From: Bacteroidetes bacterium UBA5697
Lineage (GTDB): Bacteria; Bacteroidota; Bacteroidia; B-17B0; Aurantibacillaceae
DNA: 17,795 nucleotides
Assembly: GCA_002420145.1 (NCBI GenBank)
Contig: DIHL01000042.1
Coordinates: 1 to 17,795, forward strand
Direction of reading: 5' to 3'
Positions within the stretch are counted from its first letter, which is position 1. Every line of letters begins with the position of its first letter. The notes under the pieces were generated by a model, which was not told the DNA's origin, did not search any database, and was given only the letters and a program-made list of their open reading frames with translations. The position numbers were made by a program, and so were the translations under genes. Positions 7,228 to 13,365 of the stretch are shown here, piece by piece.

Positions 7228-8346
7228 TCAAATATCCAAAATAATTCTATTCGCAGCTTGAATTTTTAAATCATCTACAATTTTAGCGTAAATCATTGTC
7301 GTTTTTAAGTCTTTGTGTCCCAGCATTTTAGATACTGTTAATATATTCGTGCCCATAGTAAGTTGAAGTGTGGCGAAAGTATGTCTGAAACAATGAAAAG
7401 TTATATGTTTAGTTATGCCAGCTTTTAATAACCATTTTTCAATAATATTATTATGATATGCTGAATATTTAAGACCTTTAAATAGTAACTCGTTGGGCTC
7501 TCCTCTCTCACCTAAAATTTTAAAAGCTAAATTAGAAATAGGCAAAAACTCCGCAGCCTTCGTTTTCTGTTGCGAAAAATGTAAAGAGTAACCGTTACTT
7601 TCAGAAAAATAAACATCTCCCCATTTCATATTTTTTATATCACAATGTCTTAGCCCAGTTAATGCAGAAAACAAAGCTGCTTTCTTTAAAATTGAAATTT
7701 CACAATCTGTTTTAACTAATTTATCTAATTCTTCATTTGTTAAATACTCACGATGAGTTTCAATAGGTTTAATATGACTTACTAATGAATTAAGGTCGAT
7801 TGAGAGTATTCCTTTTTTATAGGCAATTTTAAGAAATGCCATAAATTTACTAAAGTAAGAGGATGCTGAATTTATATGAAGTTTTTTTTCTGTTTCCCTA
7901 AAACTCTTGGTACTTAATAAAAAAGCTTTAAAGTCTTCACAAAATTTTTCATCTAATTCTGAAAATTTCAAAACTCCTCCTGTAAATTTTTTGAAATAAT
8001 TATACGCAGATAGCCAACTACCATAGTTTGCATCTTTTTTCTCATCAGTGATTTGTTTGAAGTATTCTACCGCATCCAATTTTAATAAAGCGTTTGGTAA
8101 AACTCCATACTTTCTTTCTTGAATAGCAATCTGCCTTTCTGCTCTGATTTTTGTTGCGATTTCCATAGTGTCATTGTTATGATTTTTTTCGTAAATATTT
8201 TTAGGTTTATCAAACAAACGAAGTTTTAAAAACTCTCTTCTTGTTCTTTTTCTCGTTACTGGATGTACGATTGGCGGGTAATAGTCTAAAAACAAAGTTA
8301 TTTTATTGTTTTTGATTGGGCGTTGGTAAAGTTTAACTGTTGTCAT
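7228..8346 (-). CDS. tyrosine recombinase / integrase
   Basis: The 372-aa length is usual for phage-type integrases of Bacteroidota. An N-terminal arm-DNA-binding region (about 1-85) is followed by a SAM-like core-binding domain (about 90-190) and the catalytic domain (about 200-365). The catalytic residues are all visible: R233 in TGLRHCDIKNMKW, K261 or K263 in QQKTK, H318 and R321 in HCFRHTFA, H344 in MLGHKD and nucleophile Y353 in MIYAK. It should catalyse site-specific integration and excision of the surrounding element. Its start codon lies inside the end of the upstream HTH gene (14-nt overlap), which suggests translational coupling. The phased AGTACAA repeats close to the operon are likely targets of the N-terminal arm-binding domain. 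Confidence 0.93.
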   Translation of the reverse strand: MTTVKLYQRPIKNNKITLFLDYYPPIVHPVTRKRTRREFLKLRLFDKPKNIYEKNHNNDTMEIATKIRAERQIAIQERKYGVLPNALLKLDAVEYFKQITDEKKDANYGSWLSAYNYFKKFTGGVLKFSELDEKFCEDFKAFLLSTKSFRETEKKLHINSASSYFSKFMAFLKIAYKKGILSIDLNSLVSHIKPIETHREYLTNEELDKLVKTDCEISILKKAALFSALTGLRHCDIKNMKWGDVYFSESNGYSLHFSQQKTKAAEFLPISNLAFKILGERGEPNELLFKGLKYSAYHNNIIEKWLLKAGITKHITFHCFRHTFATLQLTMGTNILTVSKMLGHKDLKTTMIYAKIVDDLKIQAANRIILDI

Positions 8347-8908
8347 GATTTCCTAATAATTTATCTATTTTATCTTTTTCTAAAAGGGTGAATAATCCTT
8401 CTTTTGCTCGGGGTAAATTGTATTTTCGTATTAATCCGTTTATTCCACTTTCTGAAATTTTATACTTCTCTTGTATTTCACTTAGTCTATAATACTCAAT
8501 TTTAAAAAACAGATTAACATCTTCTTTTATTATATTAGACTTAGAGCACATATTAATTTCAAATAGTTTTTCTATCTCCATTCTTTTTATCAGCGTTTTT
8601 CTTTTTGAAATATTTGTAGCTATTAATGTCTTACTGTTAATCAAATTATAAATTGTTCTTATAGAACTATTCAATATTGTTGCCGCATCTTTTACAGTCA
8701 AATACTCCTTTAATTTTATACTTTCTATGGTGGTATATTGGATTTGCTTTGTTTCATGGTTACTTTTTTGAATTTTCTCAGTTGTCAATTTGAGTTTATA
8801 GGCTTTACTATTGCATTTATGAGAACAGAACTTGGTTACCGTTGTTTTTGCAGTAAACTCTTTTCTACAATGATTACAAATTCTAATAAGTGCAATGTTT
8901 GAACTCAA
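8333..8908 (-). CDS. zinc-finger and helix-turn-helix regulator of the integrase operon
   Basis: The 191-aa protein starts with a four-cysteine zinc-finger-like motif (C11, C14, C28, C32), followed by an excisionase/MerR-type HTH at about 70-117 (LTVKDAATILNSSIRTIYNL) and a second possible HTH at about 139-185 (RLSEIQEKYKISESGINGLI). This zinc-finger plus HTH layout is common directly upstream of integrases in Bacteroidota integrative elements. The start must be the TTG at 8908, or another non-ATG codon, since no ATG occurs in frame before residue 110 and a stop lies five codons upstream. It overlaps the integrase gene and probably controls or assists recombination. Confidence 0.75.
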   Translation of the reverse strand: MSSNIALIRICNHCRKEFTAKTTVTKFCSHKCNSKAYKLKLTTEKIQKSNHETKQIQYTTIESIKLKEYLTVKDAATILNSSIRTIYNLINSKTLIATNISKRKTLIKRMEIEKLFEINMCSKSNIIKEDVNLFFKIEYYRLSEIQEKYKISESGINGLIRKYNLPRAKEGLFTLLEKDKIDKLLGNHDNS

Positions 8909-8941
8909 CTTTAATGTTTTTTAGTTACGTTAATTGTATTT

Positions 8942-9042
8942 AAGTGTAATTAAGTGCAATGATTTATCCCTACTTTATGAAAAAGTACAAGAAAGTACAA
9001 AACTCATTCACAGAAGTACAACAAAAGTACAAAGGAGTACAA
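8942..9042 (+). repeat. helically phased AAGTACAA-type repeats, candidate right arm sites
   Basis: Seven related octamers start at 8942 (AAGTGTAA), 8952 (AAGTGCAA), 8983, 8993, 9014, 9025 (AAGTACAA each) and 9035 (GAGTACAA). The steps of 10, 31, 10, 21, 11 and 10 bp are all close to whole helical turns, so every copy faces the same side of DNA. The last five share AGTACAA exactly with 309-326 at the other end of the element. They lie between the integrase operon and the candidate core site, as expected for integrase arm sites; the two nearest the gene could also be operators. Confidence 0.65.
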
Positions 9043-9156
9043 GACAAGCCAATAAAAACAATAGAAAAAACACACTATTTTTAAACACAAAAACCCTATT
9101 TTAGGGCTTCGTAGAGGATTTATTGATAGATGCTATTTGTTTATTTATAGCGGTTA

Positions 9157-9173
9157 CTTTCCGATACATAAAA
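9157..9173. other. candidate right attachment core (attR)
   Basis: CTTTCCGATACATAAAA shares CCGATACA with 237-244 and is about 120 bp outside the last phased repeat. A nearby alternative boundary could be the GGCAACAA pair at 9211-9229. Confidence is limited by the short match. Confidence 0.4.
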
Positions 9174-9210
9174 TGTGTAGTCCTTTATTTAAAGGCATTT
9201 CGGAACATCG

Positions 9211-9229
9211 GGCAACAAATTGGCAACAA
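9211..9229. repeat. paired GGCAACAA repeats
   Basis: GGCAACAA occurs at 9211-9218 and 9222-9229, 11 bp apart and in phase. It lies about 45 bp outside the candidate right core. It could be a further protein-binding pair for recombination or a remnant of a second element's arm sites. Confidence 0.4.
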
Positions 9230-9251
9230 TAATTCAACTTTAAGAGAAACT

Positions 9252-9383
9252 GCATAGTTAATAACCACAAAATCAAAAACCATTTTGATTTAATCTTATT
9301 CAAATATAACACTCTTTTTTCAATACTAAAATTTCATACACTCTTGTACTTTAACTATGCTTTAGCTATACATTAACTATGCT
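9252..9383. repeat. TTAACTATGC repeats upstream of the four-gene operon
   Basis: TTAACTATGCT occurs at 9351-9361 and 9373-9383, 22 bp or two helical turns apart, and in reverse as GCATAGTTAA at 9252-9261. ATGCTTTAGCTAT between the two forward copies (9357-9369) recurs in reverse at 12453-12465. The position 140-270 bp before the first gene fits operator sites, but no regulator can be named. Confidence 0.4.
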
Positions 9384-9520
9384 ATTTAGTTAATGATTTG
9401 TTGCTTGAACTAATGCAAACAAAGGACAAGTAGAGCAAAGAAAGCCTTTATTTTATTACGCTAATTTGAGTTATTAATTTCGGTTAAATATTAAAAATTT
9501 AATCTAAAAAAAATAAAACA

Positions 9521-10270
9521 ATGGCACGTCAATCAGGCTTAATTAAAATTAAAGGGACATTAGATAATGTTACTTTTTACAAATCAAAAGATGGGCATTT
9601 AGCAAAGATGAAAACATCAATCGATGGAACTCGAATTGCAAGTGACCCTGCATTTATCAGAACTCGTGAAAATGGTGCTGAATTTGGAAGCTCTGCAACT
9701 TCTGGGAAAGTTACAAGAGATTCACTTCGACCAATTGCAATGAATGCATCGGATAACAAAATTGTTTCGAGAGTAACGCAGTTAATGACTAAAATCAAAA
9801 ACCTTGATACAACAAGTTTAAGAGGTTTACGCAATGTTGGTGTTGCAATGCCTACACCAGCTGCTAAAGCTTTGTTAAAAGGCTTTGAATTTAATAAGGA
9901 TGCGCTTTTAAGTAGCATCTTATATAAACCGTATGCCGTAAATACAACAACAGGTGTAATTACTATTACAGGTTTAATGCCATTAAATGATATTGCTTAC
10001 CCAACGGGAGCAACTCACATGAGTATAACAGGTTGTTATGCAAATATCAATTATGCAACTGGCGTTACTGATGTAAAATTAACTAACGTTCAAAATTTAG
10101 CAATTAATGGGGTTGCATCAACAGTTACATTAACACCAACAGCTTTACCAGTAGGTACAGGGGCAAAAGTGTTTTTGTTGAAAATTGAATTTTTTCAATT
10201 AGTTAATACAGTTCAATACTCTTTAAAAAATGGAGCATATAATGCTTTGAGAGTAATTGAAGTCATCTAA
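9521..10270 (+). CDS. conserved Bacteroidota hypothetical protein (MARQ-type N-terminus)
   Basis: The 249-aa protein begins MARQSGLIKIKGTLDN followed by VTFYKSKDGHLAK. This N-terminus is familiar from many uncharacterised Bacteroidota proteins, together with the segment DPAFIRTRENGAEFG (about 43-57) and the helical LRGLRNVG region. The first 110 residues look mixed and basic. The remainder (about 125-249) is rich in T, V, N and A and predicted beta, ending FFQLVNTVQYSLKNGAYNA. No signal peptide, membrane segment or catalytic motif is visible. It is the first of four same-strand genes with short gaps. A structural or assembly role is possible from the beta-rich half, but this is a guess. The ATG at 9521 follows an A-rich leader. 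Confidence 0.75.
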   Translation: MARQSGLIKIKGTLDNVTFYKSKDGHLAKMKTSIDGTRIASDPAFIRTRENGAEFGSSATSGKVTRDSLRPIAMNASDNKIVSRVTQLMTKIKNLDTTSLRGLRNVGVAMPTPAAKALLKGFEFNKDALLSSILYKPYAVNTTTGVITITGLMPLNDIAYPTGATHMSITGCYANINYATGVTDVKLTNVQNLAINGVASTVTLTPTALPVGTGAKVFLLKIEFFQLVNTVQYSLKNGAYNALRVIEVI

Positions 10271-10289
10271 AAATAATTTTATAAATAAT

Positions 10290-10324
10290 GTAGTGGTCAA
10301 GGTTGATGTAACCCTGATCACTAC
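10290..10324 (+). other. intercistronic hairpin
   Basis: GTAGTGGTCA (10290-10299) pairs with TGATCACTAC (10315-10324) with one G-T pair, and an inner GGTT/AACC stem extends it. It is followed by an A-run, not a T-run, so it is not an intrinsic terminator. Placed between the first two genes, it may set their relative mRNA stability or hide the next translation start. Confidence 0.5.
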
Positions 10325-10343
10325 TCAAAAAAAACATAAAGAA

Positions 10344-10556
10344 ATGAGCATATTAGAAAGATTAAAAGCACCAACACCAAAATTTTATCGTGTGTTAAGA
10401 AACTTAGGTTTGTGTTTAGCTGCCGCAGGTGGCGTATTGGTGGCAACACCAATAGCAATACCTGTTGCAATTGTAACCTTTGGAGGTTATTTAATAGTTG
10501 CAGGAAGCGTAGCGACTGCAATTGCACAAACAGTAGTTAGTAAAGAAAATTATTAA
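10344..10556 (+). CDS. small two-helix membrane protein
   Basis: The 70-aa protein has a basic N-terminus (RLKAPTPKFYRVLRN) followed by two hydrophobic segments, about 19-36 (LGLCLAAAGGVLVA) and 39-61 (IPVAIVTFGGYLIVAGSV). They are rich in A and G and joined by a Pro-containing turn. Size and layout resemble holins or other small hairpin membrane proteins, but no holin family is recognised. The ATG at 10344 is preferred because an upstream in-frame ATG at 10257 would lie inside the previous gene and its product would run through the intercistronic hairpin. Proteins with the LKAPTPKF N-terminus are familiar beside the MARQ-type protein in other Bacteroidota. Confidence 0.65.
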   Translation: MSILERLKAPTPKFYRVLRNLGLCLAAAGGVLVATPIAIPVAIVTFGGYLIVAGSVATAIAQTVVSKENY

Positions 10557-10577
10557 TCCTAAAATTCAATTTAAGCA

Positions 10578-10808
10578 ATGGAAAATCATTTAGAGAACAA
10601 AGAAGTAACGAACGATATATTCGTGCGTGTAAAGGTAAAGAAAGCGCCAAAATACAAAGCTCCTTCTGAATTATCAGACAAGGTAAAAATGGTTGCAGTT
10701 GAACTCAACGAAGTTGAAAGTGAAACTGAAGAAGGGTTTGATTTGAATATTCATATTCAATCGAGAGCTGGGAGTAAATTAACAAAAGCCGATGCAGGCA
10801 AACAATAA
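10578..10808 (+). CDS. small protein ending in a TKADAGK motif
   Basis: This 76-aa protein is charged. The first part is basic (VRVKVKKAPKYKAPSE), the middle acidic (ELNEVESETEEGFD), then comes a short beta-like stretch (LNIHIQSRA) and the C-terminal GSKLTKADAGKQ (65-76). The C-terminal dodecamer closely matches two copies in the next protein. There is no signal peptide, membrane segment or cysteine. It lies 21 nt after the membrane protein gene and 27 nt before the related gene. Conserved C-terminal tags of this kind occur in precursor peptides, in subunits recognised for assembly, and in partners of a shared binding protein; none can be chosen here. The family is not recognised. Confidence 0.6.
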   Translation: MENHLENKEVTNDIFVRVKVKKAPKYKAPSELSDKVKMVAVELNEVESETEEGFDLNIHIQSRAGSKLTKADAGKQ

Positions 10809-10835
10809 ATTTTAAAACTTAAAAAATAAAATAAC

Positions 10836-11099
10836 ATGGAACAAAATGAAAAACTAAACTTGACAACTACTTTTGAATTTGAAGTAAAAGTTAAAACATT
10901 AGACAAATCAAAAGGGATTTTAGTAGATGCAATTGTAGCAGGCTCAAAATTAACTAAAGCTGATTCTGGACGACAAGCTGCAATACAAGAAGATTGGATT
11001 GACGTATCAATCGACCCAAGCGAACGAATTGGAGAGCAACCAAAAATCATTGTGCAGTCGCATACAAAGATGACTAAAGCTGATTCTGGAAGAGGATAA
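10836..11099 (+). CDS. small protein with two TKADSGR modules
   Basis: The 87-aa protein is built of two similar modules, each a short beta-like segment (FEVKVKTL and IDVSIDPS) leading to a closing motif: GSKLTKADSGRQ (36-47) and HTKMTKADSGRG (76-87). The 18 nt coding ACTAAAGCTGATTCTGGA are identical in both copies (10953-10970 and 11073-11090), exactly 120 nt apart, which points to an internal duplication. The second module ends the protein at the same motif as the neighbouring 76-aa protein. No transmembrane segment, cysteine or catalytic signature is visible. It is the last gene of the operon, and a strong terminator begins 22 nt after its stop codon. Function is unknown. Confidence 0.65.
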   Translation: MEQNEKLNLTTTFEFEVKVKTLDKSKGILVDAIVAGSKLTKADSGRQAAIQEDWIDVSIDPSERIGEQPKIIVQSHTKMTKADSGRG

Positions 11100-11121
11100 A
11101 CAAAACAACCTTATCTTTAAG

Positions 11122-11149
11122 AAGGTCGCCATTATAGGCGACCTTTTTT
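11122..11149 (+). terminator. intrinsic terminator of the four-gene operon
   Basis: AAGGTCGCC (11122-11130) pairs perfectly with GGCGACCTT (11137-11145) around the loop ATTATA and runs into six Ts ending at 11149. It is placed 22 nt after the stop codon of the last gene of the operon. Confidence 0.9.
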
Positions 11150-11152
11150 GTT

Positions 11153-11578
11153 TTAATTACTTTTTAAATATTTGTAAAATAATGATTTACGTAATTGCAT
11201 TAAGTAATTTAATTGAGTTTGAAGATTTGCCTGCAAGGCCTCAATTTGAGCCAAAGTATTTTGCACATCAGAAAATGAACGATTACCACTATTAACTGAA
11301 TTTAAAGTTTCATCTATTACATCAATAACATCCCCTAGGCGCACGTATTCAATTACCGAACCCTTTAGATGCTTGCGAAAGAAACGAAGCTCCCATAAGC
11401 CTAATAATAAGAAATAGTAAAACTCTTTTTCTTCTTTATTATCTGCTAAGAAAACAAATGAATTGACAACATAATGATTGAATGGTTTGCCAGAATTTAA
11501 ACCTTTGTTTAAAATAAAGAAGTGAGGTTGATTGTACATTTTACCTGATTTGTGTGTTTTGATTTTGTTTTTTAGCAT
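11153..11578 (-). CDS. hypothetical protein, probably DUF6943-like
   Basis: The start is taken as the ATG at 11578 (141 aa), because the coding-like part begins at MLKNKIKTH; the upstream open frame is low-complexity F/K-rich and unlike a real protein. The motif PHFFILNKGLNSGKPF (about 19-34), then FVFLADNKEEKEFYYFLLLG and GSVIEYVRL, match my memory of the DUF6943 family found on Bacteroidota mobile elements. The C-terminal third is helical, with a Q/L-rich coiled-coil stretch (IEALQANLQTQLNYL). No catalytic residues are recognised. It faces the operon terminator on the opposite strand. Its leader is the long non-coding region to its right. Function is unknown. Confidence 0.6.
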   Translation of the reverse strand: MLKNKIKTHKSGKMYNQPHFFILNKGLNSGKPFNHYVVNSFVFLADNKEEKEFYYFLLLGLWELRFFRKHLKGSVIEYVRLGDVIDVIDETLNSVNSGNRSFSDVQNTLAQIEALQANLQTQLNYLMQLRKSLFYKYLKSN

Positions 11579-12088
11579 AACTATTTTTTTAAGGGTTTGT
11601 TTCCCTTTTCTCATCTGCCCTAGTTGTTTTTTGATTAATTTGAAAACAAAGAAAAAAGCAAAAAAACGAGCTAAACAAAAGCCCGAAAAAAAATGAAAAA
11701 AGAAAGCATTTTTGAAAGGCTGGACAATGGAGGTTGTCAAGGTTTTTGACAAAAAAAATACTACCCGTATGGGTGGAGATTATTTTTGCAAAACCCGAAG
11801 GGCTTGACCTTGCAATCCGACAGGGGAAAGCCTTATCTTGCTTTTCTTTTTTTATTTTGGAGTAATATTTCTATAACTGCATTCTAATTTTAAAATAAAT
11901 ATCAATTGGAATGTAATGGTAAAAGCGCCCGCGGCGTGCGGTGGGTAAACGGTTGCAAAAAATGAAGTGAGGTACGAACAAAATGATTTGCAATCCGTTG
12001 TGCGGCGAGCCACCTGCGAGTGGAGAGAGGGTGTGCAGCATGGGAGCATGAAGAGGTACGATGAATGCGGATGCAAACTATGTGGCAA

Positions 12089-12132
12089 GTGTGGCAAATT
12101 AATAAATTAATCTACCTTAATTTATGCCACAC
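12089..12132. repeat. long hairpin with TGTGGCA direct repeat
   Basis: GTGTGGCA-AATTAA (12089-12102) pairs with TTAATT-ta-TGCCACAC (12117-12132), leaving a 2-nt bulge. TGTGGCA is also repeated directly at 12081-12087 and 12090-12096 on its left side. Hairpins next to short direct repeats are seen at transfer and replication origins; no nick site is identifiable by eye. Confidence 0.5.
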
Positions 12133-12419
12133 GATAGAAACACAAGGGCAATGGGTTGGTTTATTTTTATGCTTGGCTTTTTGCGTTGGAAAAAATAAGC
12201 GCCCATTGAACGCAGCCCGAACGACTATGCAGGCGAGCTGAAAAGTTGGTAGCTGGCATTGTGAAAAACGGCTGAAATGAATGAAATGAAACGGTAGCCT
12301 ATTTTTCATAGGCGAGACGTGTAATGAAATGAATGATGTGGTTTTGAGCAATGAGGAAGCTACCGTGACGAAAGCACGTGCAACTAGCAAAAAACGTGAC
12401 AAACCCAAAGCCTGTAAGG

Positions 12420-12476
12420 CAAAATAGCTTATGCTTAAAGCCTTGAAAAGACATAGCTAAAGCATGTGCTATTTTG
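12420..12476. repeat. near-perfect long inverted repeat
   Basis: CAAAATAGC (12420-12428) pairs with GCTATTTTG (12468-12476), and after one mismatch a further seven pairs (including one G-T) continue inward. The right arm and loop contain ATAGCTAAAGCAT (12453-12465), the reverse complement of 9357-9369. No T-run follows on either strand directly. Confidence 0.5.
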
Positions 12477-12703
12477 GTTTGGCGCGGTTTGTTGCTTGCA
12501 CCTGCTGAGGAACACCACTTTACCTGTATGTAGGATTACGAAGAGAGATTTAACTGTTAATAAAAGTGTTCATATACTTATTGTAACTGGCATTAAAAGG
12601 AAGATAAAAACAAATAATTTTAACAATTAATTAAAGATAATGGGATTGAAATCACGAAAATATTTGATATATTTGATAAGTGATATTAGTAAAAGATTAT
12701 AAA

Positions 12704-12731
12704 TTTGATATTAAAAAATTGATTATCTTTG
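12704..12731 (+). promoter_or_regulatory. Bacteroidota-type promoter of the toxin-antitoxin pair
   Basis: TTTG (12704-12707) and TATCTTTG (12724-12731, a full match to TAnnTTTG) are 16 bp apart, slightly shorter than the usual spacing. Transcription would begin near 12738-12742, about 30 nt before the antitoxin start codon. TTTGATAT occurs three times between 12663 and 12711, so an operator may overlap it. Confidence 0.65.
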
Positions 12732-12770
12732 CACCCTTCTTAACAAGTGGTTAAAAAGTAAAACTAAAGA

Positions 12771-13358
12771 ATGTATACCGAAGAACATATTGATAAAATT
12801 GGTAACACTATTGTTTATTTGACATCTCGCATTCCTAAAACGTCAAAAACCAAGCTGTTAAAACTATTGTATATTTTAGATGAAATATCAATAAAAACAA
12901 GTGGCTTACCTTTTTTGAATTTAGAATACAAAGTTTGGAAGTTTGGACCTGTTGCAAATGATATTTTTGTTGAATTATCAACTTCACCATCTATGTTGAA
13001 AGGATATATTGAAAGAGAAATAGATGGGCAACATACTTATATAAAACCAAAGAAAGAGTTTTGTGACGATGAGTTTTCACAAAGAGAAATTGAATTGATG
13101 CAAACTGTTGTAGATAAATTTGCAAATGTTGATGCCGATGCACTAATCGCTTTAACTCATAGAAAAAACTCACCTTGGTATAATGCTGCTGTAAAAAACT
13201 CAGTTTTGGAAGCTTTAGAAGCTGAAAAAATTAGCACTACTGAAATAGTAATCAACATGGCAGAATTAATTGAATATGACGAAAGAAAGAAAAACCTATA
13301 TCATGAATTTGTAGAGTTTTCTTCACACGTTGCTCCTGGTTTCTCATTGCAAAAATAG
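12771..13358 (+). CDS. Panacea-domain (DUF4065/SocA-like) antitoxin
   Basis: The 195-aa protein has the hallmarks of the Panacea domain: KLLKLLYILDE (28-38), WKFGPVANDIF (56-66) and LTHRKNSPWY (128-137). Panacea proteins are known as antitoxins that neutralise many unrelated toxins, and one member (SocA) acts as a proteolytic adaptor. The domain covers about residues 1-145; the helical tail (about 145-195) may contact the partner. The gene is first in its transcript, directly behind a good -33/-7 promoter, and the next gene starts 8 nt after its stop codon. The antitoxin-first order and tight spacing fit a type II toxin-antitoxin operon. Confidence 0.85.
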   Translation: MYTEEHIDKIGNTIVYLTSRIPKTSKTKLLKLLYILDEISIKTSGLPFLNLEYKVWKFGPVANDIFVELSTSPSMLKGYIEREIDGQHTYIKPKKEFCDDEFSQREIELMQTVVDKFANVDADALIALTHRKNSPWYNAAVKNSVLEALEAEKISTTEIVINMAELIEYDERKKNLYHEFVEFSSHVAPGFSLQK

Positions 13359-13365
13359 AATATAT

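Larger units (their letters stand above)
233..9173. mobile_element. putative integrative element of about 8.9 kb
   Basis: The boundaries are inferred. The octamer CCGATACA occurs at 237-244 (context TTTA before, AAAATA after) and at 9161-9168 (context CTTT before, TAAAAT after). Just inside each copy lie AGTACAA repeats in the same orientation: two on the left (309, 320) and five on the right (8984-9042). The right end encodes a tyrosine integrase, an HTH/zinc-finger regulator, an excisionase-like protein and an HUH Rep-like protein, which is the usual core of a small Bacteroidota integrative element. No relaxase or type IV secretion genes are present, so transfer would need a helper. The cargo is a CoiA-like nuclease with a membrane SH3 protein, and a lipoprotein with a TonB-like protein. 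The short core match makes the exact ends uncertain. Confidence 0.6.
8909..9520. other. non-coding right end of the element and leader of the next operon
   Basis: No gene is supported. In order it holds the phased repeats (8942-9042), a small hairpin CCCTA-ttt-TAGGG (9094-9106), the candidate right attachment core (9157-9173), a 14-bp palindrome CCTTTATTTAAAGG (9182-9195), paired GGCAACAA repeats (9211-9229) and three TTAACTATGC-type repeats (9252-9383). The last 60 bp before the start at 9521 are very A+T-rich. TAATTTG at about 9462 is only a partial -7 match, so no promoter is called. Confidence 0.6.
11579..12770. other. long structured non-coding region, partly G+C-rich
   Basis: No convincing gene is present in about 1.2 kb. 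Open frames exist on the minus strand between 11852 and 12408, but their conceptual products are low-quality and out of character with the neighbours. The part from about 11900 to 12530 is visibly richer in G+C than the flanks. Inverted repeats include TTGTCAA/TTGACAA (11734-11752), GTGTGGCA/TGCCACAC (12089-12132), ACGGTAGC/GCTACCGT enclosing GCCTAT/ATAGGC (about 12290-12368) and a 17-nt near-perfect stem (12420-12476). The last 200 bp revert to A+T-rich DNA and carry the promoter of the next gene. Candidates are a structured RNA, a transfer origin or the leader region of an integrative element. Confidence 0.6.

Noticed and set aside
8942..9042. CRISPR-like array formed by the AGTACAA repeats
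   Set aside because: The repeats are only 7-8 bp and are spaced by one to three helical turns, so they fit protein-binding sites and not CRISPR repeats with unique spacers.
9121..9280. Possible tmRNA or tRNA gene as the integration target
   Set aside because: No tRNA-like acceptor stem, anticodon arm or tag-peptide frame could be built around the candidate core site.
10321..11050. Minus-strand reading frames opposite the four-gene operon
   Set aside because: They are antisense shadows; the plus-strand genes have better starts, spacing, conserved motifs and a terminator.
11852..12408. Two minus-strand reading frames of 81 and 98 codons in the G+C-rich block
   Set aside because: The products are rich in H, S, F and P with no domain-like pattern, they cover strong inverted repeats, and their composition is unlike the real genes. 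They are best explained by the base composition of a non-coding region.
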